Assembly: GCA_002411085.1 (NCBI GenBank)
Contig: DHQK01000129.1
Span: 30,950-94,949, forward strand
DNA: 64,000 nt
Source: Marinilabilia sp. UBA5340
Lineage (GTDB): Bacteria; Bacteroidota; Bacteroidia; Bacteroidales; Marinilabiliaceae
Direction of reading: 5' to 3'
The notes below the pieces were generated by a model. The model ran no database searches, was not told the DNA's origin, and was given only the letters and a program-made list of their open reading frames with translations. The position numbers were made by a program, and so were the translations under genes. Shown in pieces: positions 54,000 through 61,787 of the stretch (position 1 is its first letter; the number at the start of each line of letters is the position of its first letter).

Positions 54000-54683
54000 T
54001 TAAAGAACGAGTTTATATCCTTTTCCGTGAACGTTAATGATTTCCACGGCAGGCTCATCTTTGAGGTGTTTTCTCAGTTTGGTGATATAAACGTCCATGC
54101 TTCGGGCGTTAAAGTAATTGTCATCTACCCAGATGGTCTTTAATGCGAAGTTGCGCTCCAATACTTTGTTGGCATTGTTGCAAAGCAATTTCAGCAATTC
54201 AGATTCCTTGGTAGTCAATTTTACTACTTTGTCACCGTCGATCAACTGTTGTTTTTGCGTGTCGAATTTGTATTTCCCCAACTGGAAAACTTCCTGGTTG
54301 GCCAGTCCGCCTTTGGTGCGGCGCAAAATGGCTTCGATGCGGAACAACAGCTCTTCCATGCTGAAAGGCTTGGCAATGTAATCGTCGGCACCAATCTTAA
54401 AGCCTTGGAAGATATCTTCTTTCATCGATTTTGCGGTGAGGAAGATAATGGGCACATCGGTGTTGACCATTCGTATTTCCTTGGCCAGTGTAAAGCCGTC
54501 TTTTTTGGGCATCATCACATCAAAAATACAGACATCGTATTTTTTGTTCATGAATGCATCATAACCCTGCTCCCCATCGGGCATCAGGTCGGTTTCGTAG
54601 CCTTTGGCCTCGAGATATTCACGAAGCAGCATACCTAAGTTCTCATCGTCTTCGGTCAGGAGAATTTTATATTCTTTTTCCAT
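54000..54683 (-). CDS. OmpR/PhoB-type response regulator (RprY-like)
   Basis: The 227-residue protein is a response regulator with an N-terminal receiver domain. The phosphorylation site is D55 (CIFDVMMPKKDG), with the acidic pocket DD at 12-13 and the switch residues T82 and K104 (IIFLTAKS, IAKPF). A C-terminal winged-helix DNA-binding domain follows (LTTKESELLKLLC, ARSMDVYITKLRKHL). The histidine kinase gene overlaps it by 28 bases, so they form one operon, with the kinase gene upstream. The pair resembles RprX/RprY of Bacteroides; signal and targets are unknown. Confidence 0.94.
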   Translation of the reverse strand: MEKEYKILLTEDDENLGMLLREYLEAKGYETDLMPDGEQGYDAFMNKKYDVCIFDVMMPKKDGFTLAKEIRMVNTDVPIIFLTAKSMKEDIFQGFKIGADDYIAKPFSMEELLFRIEAILRRTKGGLANQEVFQLGKYKFDTQKQQLIDGDKVVKLTTKESELLKLLCNNANKVLERNFALKTIWVDDNYFNARSMDVYITKLRKHLKDEPAVEIINVHGKGYKLVL

Positions 54684-56260
54684 TCCTTGGTACTTTTAAA
54701 AGGTAAAAATATTTCAAATTTAGTGCCTGAATTCAGTTCACTTTCAACGTTTATGGTTCCTCCGTGGTCTTCTACGATTTTTTTGACGTAGGCCAGACCC
54801 AGTCCAAAACCTTTTACATTATGTATATTGCCGGTGGGTACCCGGTAAAACTTTTCAAAGATACGCTTTAAATTGTCTTTTGAAATACCCAGGCCGTTAT
54901 CTTGTATTGATATTACGATGCCACCTTTCGGACGGTTCCATGTTTTTACATGAAATATGGGTTTGCCCCTTCGGTATTTCAAGGCATTGTCCAACAAATT
55001 GTGGATGACATTGGTGAAATGGACTTCATCCACATAAGCCGTTGGATTTTTGGCATCCAGTTTTTCAATGATCTGACCCTCTTTGTTTTCTACCTTCAGC
55101 TTAAAGTTGTTGGTTACTTTCCCAATCAGCTCATTGATGTTTACTTTTTTAATCTTCAGGCTGGCACTTCCTTTTTCAAAGATAGCCATTTGCAGGACTT
55201 TTTCAACCTGAAAACCGAGTCTTTTGCTTTCATCCTGGATAACACCCGATATATGTTTCAGACTATTAGGGCTTTTCGCCACTGAAGCATCTTTTAACAT
55301 TTGTGATGCAAGAGATATGGTAGAGATGGGTGTCTTAAATTCATGGGTCATATTATTGATGAAATCATTTTTGATTTCATCCAGACGTTTCTGCTTTACA
55401 ATGATAACAATTGTAAGGATAGATGCCAAAACCATGATAAGGGTAAATACCGCACTGGGTAAAACCATTCCCATGGAATCCATGATATAATTTGGGCGCT
55501 CGGGAAAGTAGAGCTGTATATGGTTTGCTTTGGGGTGGAGGTCGTTTGGGAAAAGATATTTTTGATATATAAAGTTGGCCTCTTCTTCCTCAAAACCAGC
55601 TGTGGAGATAACCCTGTTTCCCCTGGAGTCTACAATCGAAAATTCATAAGGTAACTTTATTCCCCTGTCCTCAAATTCTTTGAGTAAAAATGCATCCACC
55701 AGCTCTCTGTCTACACGCTGACCAATGGGTTGATCATCGAAAAGGTCTTTGAGAAGCCTGGTTCGTTGCTCGTCCATTTTATTTCTGAGCTGAATTTGCA
55801 TGTTGTTAAAGTAAGTTGACAGTGGATCTGTTGTCTCAGATTTATTGAAAATCATTGGAGTTGTTTCTCTGTAAGAGAAAACGATTGAGTCCTTTCTTGA
55901 GGTAGAGAACTCGGTATTCATTTTAGATCCCTGGATAAAAAAGTCAAAGGTAATATCCAATAATTGCGGAATTTCTTCTGTCTGGAGGGTGTTTTTTTTC
56001 CCGGAAAAATATTTATTTTCTTTCCTCAGGTTTTCCGGGAGTTTGTTGATGGGGTTGAGTTTGAGTTGAGCCCCCAGTTTGCTGGTTTCATTGATTTCAA
56101 GGCGTGAAATGACCTGATCCATCGTTTGACGGACTGTCTGGTCAAAATGTTCTTCCTTAATTTTGGTGGCGTTTTTAATCCACAGGGTTTGAATATAAAT
56201 TAGCCCTGAAAGTGTGAACGCTATGATAACGGTCAATACCCAAATGAATTTCCTGCTCAT
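54656..56260 (-). CDS. Sensor histidine kinase (RprX-like)
   Basis: The 534-residue kinase has an N-terminal membrane helix (FIWVLTVIIAFTLSGLIYI), an extracytoplasmic domain of about 230 residues, and a second helix near 275 (AVFTLIMVLASILTIVIIV). The HisKA domain has the phospho-acceptor H306 in NNMTHEFKTPISTISLA. The HATPase domain follows, with N, G1 and G2 boxes (HNLLDNALKYR, IQDNGLGISKD, GFGLGLAYVKKI). It is the cognate partner of the overlapping response regulator and is transcribed first. The sensor region shows no recognised fold. Total length and layout match RprX. Confidence 0.93.
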   Translation of the reverse strand: MSRKFIWVLTVIIAFTLSGLIYIQTLWIKNATKIKEEHFDQTVRQTMDQVISRLEINETSKLGAQLKLNPINKLPENLRKENKYFSGKKNTLQTEEIPQLLDITFDFFIQGSKMNTEFSTSRKDSIVFSYRETTPMIFNKSETTDPLSTYFNNMQIQLRNKMDEQRTRLLKDLFDDQPIGQRVDRELVDAFLLKEFEDRGIKLPYEFSIVDSRGNRVISTAGFEEEEANFIYQKYLFPNDLHPKANHIQLYFPERPNYIMDSMGMVLPSAVFTLIMVLASILTIVIIVKQKRLDEIKNDFINNMTHEFKTPISTISLASQMLKDASVAKSPNSLKHISGVIQDESKRLGFQVEKVLQMAIFEKGSASLKIKKVNINELIGKVTNNFKLKVENKEGQIIEKLDAKNPTAYVDEVHFTNVIHNLLDNALKYRRGKPIFHVKTWNRPKGGIVISIQDNGLGISKDNLKRIFEKFYRVPTGNIHNVKGFGLGLAYVKKIVEDHGGTINVESELNSGTKFEIFLPFKSTKEWKKNIKFS

Positions 56261-56366
56261 ATTACAAAAATAACGGGTTGTTCCGGATTTTCCTTTTGAT
56301 TAACATTAATTAACTCTATGTCTTGATTTTCAGTTAATAAAGGTTTTTTTAAATGTATGGGTGACG

Positions 56367-57110
56367 TTAATTTGCGTAGTCTTGCGTTTCTACATTTTCC
56401 AGAGCTTCACTGGCAGCTTTTTGTTCTGCTTCTTTTTTTGAACTGCCTTTCCCTTCTCCGGAGACTTGATCACGAATGATGGCCCTTGCAATGAATACCG
56501 GAGTGTTTTCTTTGGATTCAGGATATTCTTCAGTGATGAAGTGAACGGGACATTTATTTTTCTGCCCCCATTCAATTAAAATAGATTTATAATTGGTGTC
56601 GTTTTCCACAATTTGTTTAAGATCCAGGTATTGGGCCAGTATGCGGTTGCGTACAAATTTTCGGGCACTTCCATATCCCTTATCAAGAAATACGGCACCT
56701 ATTATTGCCTCCAGAGCATCTCCGAGAATGTGGGTTTGTGATATATCTCCGGGCGGATGAAACCTGATCCACTTCTTTAGGCCCATGTCTTGTGCAATCT
56801 GGTTGAGATTGGTGCGGCTGACAATTCGGGACCTGGTTTTTGTGAGAAATCCCTCATCTTCCGATGGATAGAGATTATACAATTCCTGGGCCACAATGGC
56901 TCCGAGAATGGCATCTCCCAAATATTCAAGTCTTTCGTTATTGAATGGTTCGTTGGAATGTTTTCGTCTCAGCGCAGATTTATGGATCAGCGCTTGTTGG
57001 TATAAGGCTGTTTTCCCGGGACGAATTCCGGTAGTAGAATTTATAAATCGATAAAACTTTCTTCCTTTGCGGGAAAAAAGTTTTATCGATTTGAAAAGCG
57101 GTATAAACAC
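56367..57110 (-). CDS. rnc: Ribonuclease III
   Basis: RNase III cuts double-stranded RNA and processes rRNA precursors. The 247-residue protein has the signature NERLEYLGDAILG with the metal-binding Glu/Asp residues, the second acidic site near DALEAIIGAVFLD, and a C-terminal double-stranded RNA-binding domain (SKKEAEQKAASEALE). It begins 3 bases after the fabF stop and is the third gene of acpP-fabF-rnc. A long N-terminal extension of about 30 residues (SIKLFSRKGRKFYRFI) is basic. Confidence 0.95.
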   Translation of the reverse strand: MFIPLFKSIKLFSRKGRKFYRFINSTTGIRPGKTALYQQALIHKSALRRKHSNEPFNNERLEYLGDAILGAIVAQELYNLYPSEDEGFLTKTRSRIVSRTNLNQIAQDMGLKKWIRFHPPGDISQTHILGDALEAIIGAVFLDKGYGSARKFVRNRILAQYLDLKQIVENDTNYKSILIEWGQKNKCPVHFITEEYPESKENTPVFIARAIIRDQVSGEGKGSSKKEAEQKAASEALENVETQDYAN

Positions 57111-57113
57111 AAC

Positions 57114-58364
57114 TTAATCTAATGCTTTGAATACCACACATGCATTGTGACCACCAAAGCCGAATGTGTTCGACATGGCCACTTTAATTTTCTTTTCCTG
57201 GGCCTTATTGGCTGTTAAATTGAGTTTTTCATCAATTTCCGGATCCAGGTCAAAAAGATTAATGGTCGGAGGAACAATGCTGTTTTTCATTGCCAGAATA
57301 GAGGCAATGGATTCAATGGCTCCGGCAGCACCCAGAAGGTGACCGGTCATTGATTTTGTGGAGCTGATGTTCAGCTTGTACGCGTGATCTCCAAATACCT
57401 TCTGAATGGCAAGTGGTTCAGCGATGTCTCCCAAAGGGGTGGAAGTACCATGAACGTTGATGTAATCAACCTCTTCGGGTTTGATATTTCCATCTTTCAG
57501 TGCATTTTCCATTACTTTTTGAGCACCTAAACCTTCCGGATGTGGAGCGGTCAGGTGATGGGCATCCGCGGTCATTCCGCTACCTGCCAGTTCGCAATAG
57601 ATTTTTGCACCGCGTTGCACGGCATGTTCATATTCTTCTATTACCAGGGCACCAGCACCTTCACCCATAACAAAGCCGTCGCGGCCTTTGTCGAACGGAC
57701 GAGAGGCAGTGGCCGGATCATCGTTACGTGTTGAAATTGCCTGCATAGCATTAAAACCACCAACTCCTGCTTCGTTAATAGCTGCTTCGGATCCACCAGT
57801 GATAAACATTTTGGCTTTTCCCAAACGGATTAGATCAAACGCACTGCCAATAGCATGCGTTGAGGAAGCACACGCCGATACTGTCCCGAAATTGGGACCC
57901 CTTAGTCCATACTTCATTGAAATGTGTCCGGCCGCAATGTCCGAAATCATTTTGGGGATGAAGAAAGGATTGAAGCGGGGTACTTCGTTATTCTTAACGA
58001 ACCCACGGGTTTCGTCGAGGAAGGTGATGATGCCACCAATACCTGCTCCCCAGATGACGCCTGCCATATCCTGGTCTATGGTCTGGAGATCGATACCGGC
58101 ATCCTGGTATGCCTGCTCAGCTGCAATCATTGCAAACTGAGCAAACATATCCAATTTTCTTGCTTCCTTACGATCGAAGTAATCGGCAGGTTTGTAGTCT
58201 TTTACCTCGCAAGCAAATTGTGTTTTGAAATGGGTGGCGTCAAATCGAGTAATGGGTGCAGCACCACTTACTCCTTGAACCAGGTTGTTCCAATACTCAT
58301 CGATGGTTTTTCCAATCGGGGTAAAGGCGCCGAGCCCTGTAACTACTACTCTTTTTAACTCCAT
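57114..58364 (-). CDS. fabF: Beta-ketoacyl-ACP synthase II (FabF)
   Basis: FabF extends acyl-ACP with malonyl-ACP in fatty acid synthesis. The 416-residue thiolase-fold protein has the active cysteine C165 (VSACASSTHA), and the malonyl-decarboxylating histidines H305 (VHGTSTPLGD) and H342 (MTGHLLGAAG). Length is standard. It lies between acpP (37 bases upstream) and rnc, a conserved Bacteroidota arrangement. Confidence 0.97.
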   Translation of the reverse strand: MELKRVVVTGLGAFTPIGKTIDEYWNNLVQGVSGAAPITRFDATHFKTQFACEVKDYKPADYFDRKEARKLDMFAQFAMIAAEQAYQDAGIDLQTIDQDMAGVIWGAGIGGIITFLDETRGFVKNNEVPRFNPFFIPKMISDIAAGHISMKYGLRGPNFGTVSACASSTHAIGSAFDLIRLGKAKMFITGGSEAAINEAGVGGFNAMQAISTRNDDPATASRPFDKGRDGFVMGEGAGALVIEEYEHAVQRGAKIYCELAGSGMTADAHHLTAPHPEGLGAQKVMENALKDGNIKPEEVDYINVHGTSTPLGDIAEPLAIQKVFGDHAYKLNISSTKSMTGHLLGAAGAIESIASILAMKNSIVPPTINLFDLDPEIDEKLNLTANKAQEKKIKVAMSNTFGFGGHNACVVFKALD

Positions 58365-58401
58365 AACTGCTTTTAAAGTATAACTCTACTTTTTTGACTG
58401 A

Positions 58402-58638
58402 TTACTTTGCGTTCTCTTCAATGTAAGCAATGGCGTCACCCACTGTACCGATGTTCTCTGCCTGATCATCAGGAATTGCGATGTTGAATTCTTTTTCGAA
58501 CTCCATGATCAGCTCTACAGTGTCAAGAGAGTCAGCACCCAGGTCGTTGGTGAAACTGGCTTCGTTAGTTACTTCTGTTTCGTCAACTCCCAACTTGTCT
58601 ACAATAATTGCCTTAACTCTTGATGCAATGTCTGACAT
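58402..58638 (-). CDS. acpP: Acyl carrier protein
   Basis: AcpP carries growing acyl chains on a 4'-phosphopantetheine arm, also donating 3-hydroxyacyl groups to LpxA and LpxD in this window. The 78-residue protein has the attachment serine S37 in [14 protein letters not shown] longer in-frame start at 58710 would add 24 unrelated residues; MSDIASR at 58638 is preferred, and the promoter at 58690-58721 fits that. First gene of acpP-fabF-rnc, divergent from purN. Confidence 0.97.
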   Translation of the reverse strand: MSDIASRVKAIIVDKLGVDETEVTNEASFTNDLGADSLDTVELIMEFEKEFNIAIPDDQAENIGTVGDAIAYIEENAK

Positions 58639-58689
58639 AGCTTTAAATTTTAAGTTAATAATTGAAATTTTGGTTTTAAAACAACTGTG

Positions 58690-58721
58690 CAAAGAAAAAG
58701 ATTTGCCCAAAATAAATCAAA
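58690..58721 (-). promoter_or_regulatory. Promoter of acpP-fabF-rnc
   Basis: On the minus strand, TTTG (plus 58718-58721) and TTTCTTTG (plus 58690-58697; one base off TAnnTTTG) are separated by 20 bases. Predicted transcription start is near 58683, about 45 bases before the acpP ATG. Confidence 0.65.
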
Positions 58722-58811
58722 TATTCCTTCAAGGAAATTAGTTTTCAGGCCTCTTTTTTCTAATTTTGGCAGGGCAAAAGTAGTATTTTTTTACAAGATA
58801 AAAATTTGATA

Positions 58812-59381
58812 ATGAAGAATATTGTTCTTTTTGCTTCGGGATCGGGTTCCAATGCTGAAAATATTGCTCTTTTTTTTCGTGACAATCCGGATGTGGAGAT
58901 TTCGTATATTTTGTCCAATCGGTCGAATGCTGGCGTACTCGAAAGAGCTAAAAACCTTAATATAAGAACTTTTGTCTTTGATCGCAAGATGTTTCTTGAG
59001 ACCGATGAGGTTTTATCCCTTCTGAAAAAATCCGATCCGGATTTAATCGTTTTGGCTGGTTTTCTCTGGTTGATACCTGAAAAAATGGTAAAAGCCTTTC
59101 CGGATAAAATCATAAATATTCATCCTGCTTTACTGCCTCAATATGGAGGAAAAGGAATGTATGGTGATCGGGTGCATCAGGCAGTTATTGATAATGATGA
59201 AAAGGAGTCAGGCATCACCATTCATTATGTAAATGAAAAATATGATGAGGGCGATATTATTTTTCAGGGTAAATGTGCTGTTGAAAAGGGTGATACTCCT
59301 GAAACACTCGCTCAGAAAGTTCATCTGTTGGAATATGAACACTTTCCCCGGGTTATTCAGCAACTTTTAGAGAATCAATAA
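58812..59381 (+). CDS. purN: Phosphoribosylglycinamide formyltransferase PurN
   Basis: PurN formylates GAR with 10-formyl-tetrahydrofolate in purine synthesis. The 189-residue protein starts NIVLFASGSGSNAENI, with the catalytic Asn-His-Asp set in NIHPALLPQYGGKGMYG and HYVNEKYDEGDIIFQ. The ATG at 58812 is chosen over a TTG at 58806. A TAATTTTG -7-like element lies at 58761-58768. Its 3' end overlaps the convergent M23 peptidase gene by 29 bases, so mRNAs of the two could pair. Confidence 0.96.
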   Translation: MKNIVLFASGSGSNAENIALFFRDNPDVEISYILSNRSNAGVLERAKNLNIRTFVFDRKMFLETDEVLSLLKKSDPDLIVLAGFLWLIPEKMVKAFPDKIINIHPALLPQYGGKGMYGDRVHQAVIDNDEKESGITIHYVNEKYDEGDIIFQGKCAVEKGDTPETLAQKVHLLEYEHFPRVIQQLLENQ

Positions 59382-60669
59382 GTGCGTTTTCCGTGTTAAA
59401 TGCTTTGGCTTTAACAGCGTCAAGTTCTTTTTTCCAGGGTTCTATATACCTCAGATATTCTGAAAGTCGTTCCTCGTGGATTGGATCTACCGGAGGGGCT
59501 TCCACTTTTAGAGGATCTATCGGGCTATTGTTTTTATAGATTCGGAAGTCGAGATGGGGCCCGGTGGCAAGTCCTGATTTGCCTACATAGCCAATTAGCT
59601 GGCCCTGGGAGACTTTCATGCCTTTTTTGATGCCTTTGGCAAATCCGGATAGGTGCATGTAGACTGTACGATATACACTGTTGTGCTTTATCTTGATGTA
59701 GTTTCCTCCCCCCTTGGGATCCCATGCCCGGTGCGTAATTCTGCCATCACCCAAAGCGTAAACTGGCGTCCCAGTTGGGGCCGCATAGTCAATACCATGG
59801 TGGGGACGGCGTATTTTTAATACAGGATGCAATCTGCTATGACTGAACCTGCTGCTGATGCGTGAGAATTTTAGAGGTGCTTTCAGGAAAGCTTTTCTAA
59901 GACTGGCCCCTTTTTCATCAAAGAAGCTCATAATGCTGTCCTGTTCATATCGGAATGCATAATAAGGATAGTTGCGATGATTAAACAGGGCTGCGTGAAT
60001 AACACCTATTCCGATGGAAACACTGTCCACATATTCTTCGTCGTAAATAACTGTAAAGTGGTCTCCTTTTTCAATGCCAAAGAAGTCTACCGTCCATGCA
60101 AAAATGTCAGAAAGATCAAGGGCCAGGTTGGGGTTTAGATCATTCTCATTTATGGTATTCCAAAGTGATGATTGGATAATGCCAGTAGCCGTTTTTCTTC
60201 GGGTTTCAACTTTTTTTTGATCCCGGTAGATGAGTGTGTCTCCTGTTAAAGACATTACCACATATTCTATCGGGTCAATTTCGTAAACAAACCACTGAGG
60301 GACCAGAAGTGAGTCTTTTTTTGAGGAAAAGATGGTGTAATCATTGCCTGTTTTTATTCGCCTGACATCAAAAACGTCTTTGGAGGCTATGGCCAGATTG
60401 TGAATAATTGAATAATCCACATTGTAGGCAGACAGAAGTGAAGCCAGATTTTGGGCATATTTTACACGGCCTTTCTCAATGATAAAGGAATCCTTTTCGA
60501 GTCCGTAAAGTGTTTCCGGGGGCGGAGGAGGAGTCGTCACCAGGTTCAGACTGTCCTCGAGTTGGGTGGTGTCAGGTGTTTTTAATCCGCTAAAATGGCG
60601 ATAGCACCAAAAGGTTGAGAATACCAATAGGACTAAAATGATGATTCCTGCGATGTATTTCTTTTGCAT
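59353..60669 (-). CDS. M23-family peptidase, membrane-anchored, variant active site
   Basis: The 438-residue protein has one N-terminal membrane helix or uncleaved signal (YIAGIIILVLLVFSTFWCY), a proline-rich linker, a domain of about 200 residues, and a C-terminal LytM-like peptidase domain (about 270-400). The zinc site shows H290 and D294 (HxxxD in PHHGIDYAAP) and a conserved H339 (YMHLSG). The second motif is GPHLDFR: H372 is present, but D374 replaces the usual second histidine of HxH. The substitution may alter metal binding or mark a regulatory homologue. It overlaps purN by 29 bases. Confidence 0.9.
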   Translation of the reverse strand: MQKKYIAGIIILVLLVFSTFWCYRHFSGLKTPDTTQLEDSLNLVTTPPPPPETLYGLEKDSFIIEKGRVKYAQNLASLLSAYNVDYSIIHNLAIASKDVFDVRRIKTGNDYTIFSSKKDSLLVPQWFVYEIDPIEYVVMSLTGDTLIYRDQKKVETRRKTATGIIQSSLWNTINENDLNPNLALDLSDIFAWTVDFFGIEKGDHFTVIYDEEYVDSVSIGIGVIHAALFNHRNYPYYAFRYEQDSIMSFFDEKGASLRKAFLKAPLKFSRISSRFSHSRLHPVLKIRRPHHGIDYAAPTGTPVYALGDGRITHRAWDPKGGGNYIKIKHNSVYRTVYMHLSGFAKGIKKGMKVSQGQLIGYVGKSGLATGPHLDFRIYKNNSPIDPLKVEAPPVDPIHEERLSEYLRYIEPWKKELDAVKAKAFNTENALIDSLKVAE

Positions 60670-60759
60670 TGGATATTCGTTTTTTTAGGTCGGCACTCCG
60701 ATCCGTTTGCAGATATTCGGCATCTCAAAAATAATGCCTTTTCCGGTCTTTTGCTCAGA

Positions 60760-61665
60760 TCATAAATCAGCTTCAATTTCGCTGATGGTTTTCTTCCTTT
60801 TTTCCCGTATTTTGAGGCGGTCGTAACCCTCCCCAAATATACCCATTACATTACCCATGGTAATAAATGCTTCCGGGTCAACGCTCTTAATAATACGAAA
60901 GAGAATGGAAGATTCTTTTTTTCGTGCATAAACCATCAGTATTTTTATTTCTTCTCCGGTATAGCCTCCCACGGCCGGGATAATGGTGAGTCCTTTTTTT
61001 CCGGTGTAGACGATTTGCTCGGCCAGCTCTTTGTGTTTTCGTGAAAAAATAAAGAACTGTACTGTCTGGGTATTACCCGATATAACCAGATCGATAGTAT
61101 AAGCTATTACCGCCATAGTCATAAAACCGTAGACCATGGTCTCAATGGATTTAAAGATAGGGTAAGCAGATACAATAATGACCGCATCCATGGCCAATAA
61201 CAATCGGCCCATGCTGATGTTGCGGTATTTATTGATAATGCGGGCAATGATGTCTGTTCCACCTGCACTGCCCCCATTGGAGAATATAAGGCCACCTCCA
61301 ATGCCGCTCATGATCCCTCCGGATACTGCAGCCATCATCCGCTCCGAAACCAGAGGTTCTGTGAAAATATTGCTGAAAAAAGAGAGGAAGCCGGCAAAAA
61401 CCACTACACTGTATATGGATTTCACACCGAAGGAAGCCCCAATGGTCTTCATGGCCAGAAGTAATAAGCCCACGTTGATCAGCAGGCTACTCATTCCCAC
61501 GTCAATGTCGAACAGAAAAAACAGAATACTTGAAATTCCTGTAAGACCACCTCCTACTATTTCACTGGGGATAATAAACCCGGTCCAGCCAATGGCGCCT
61601 AAAGCTAAGCCTGCTGTTATTATTAAATAGGATTTTATTTCTCTCCAGAGATAGTCTCGTTTCAT
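60760..61665 (-). CDS. YitT-family membrane protein (DUF161/DUF2179)
   Basis: The 301-residue product has about five or six membrane helices in residues 10-205 (SYLIITAGLALGAIGWTGF, LLINVGLLLLAMKTIGA, SVVVFAGFLSFFSN and others), with the glycine-rich GGIMSGIGGGLIFSNGGSAGGTD stretch, broken here only in quotation. A soluble C-terminal DUF2179 domain follows (GLTIIPAVGGYTGEEIKILMV). The function of the family is not established. It follows leuS after 122 bases and precedes the M23 peptidase after 90, all on the minus strand. Confidence 0.93.
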   Translation of the reverse strand: MKRDYLWREIKSYLIITAGLALGAIGWTGFIIPSEIVGGGLTGISSILFFLFDIDVGMSSLLINVGLLLLAMKTIGASFGVKSIYSVVVFAGFLSFFSNIFTEPLVSERMMAAVSGGIMSGIGGGLIFSNGGSAGGTDIIARIINKYRNISMGRLLLAMDAVIIVSAYPIFKSIETMVYGFMTMAVIAYTIDLVISGNTQTVQFFIFSRKHKELAEQIVYTGKKGLTIIPAVGGYTGEEIKILMVYARKKESSILFRIIKSVDPEAFITMGNVMGIFGEGYDRLKIREKRKKTISEIEADL

Positions 61666-61689
61666 ATTTGTATTTTATAAAGAATGCCG

Positions 61690-61708
61690 CCGGAAAAGTC
61701 TTTTCCGG
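61690..61708 (-). terminator. Hairpin between leuS and the YitT gene
   Basis: CCGGAAAA (61690-61697) and TTTTCCGG (61701-61708) form an 8-bp stem with a 3-base loop. No clean T tract follows on the minus strand, so it may be a weak terminator or processing site. Confidence 0.4.
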
Positions 61709-61787
61709 GGCAGTTCTTTAACCTTAACAATAAAAAAGTCAGGTTAAAAATAATTTGAAGATCTTGCGATACTTGCAAAAGGAACGA

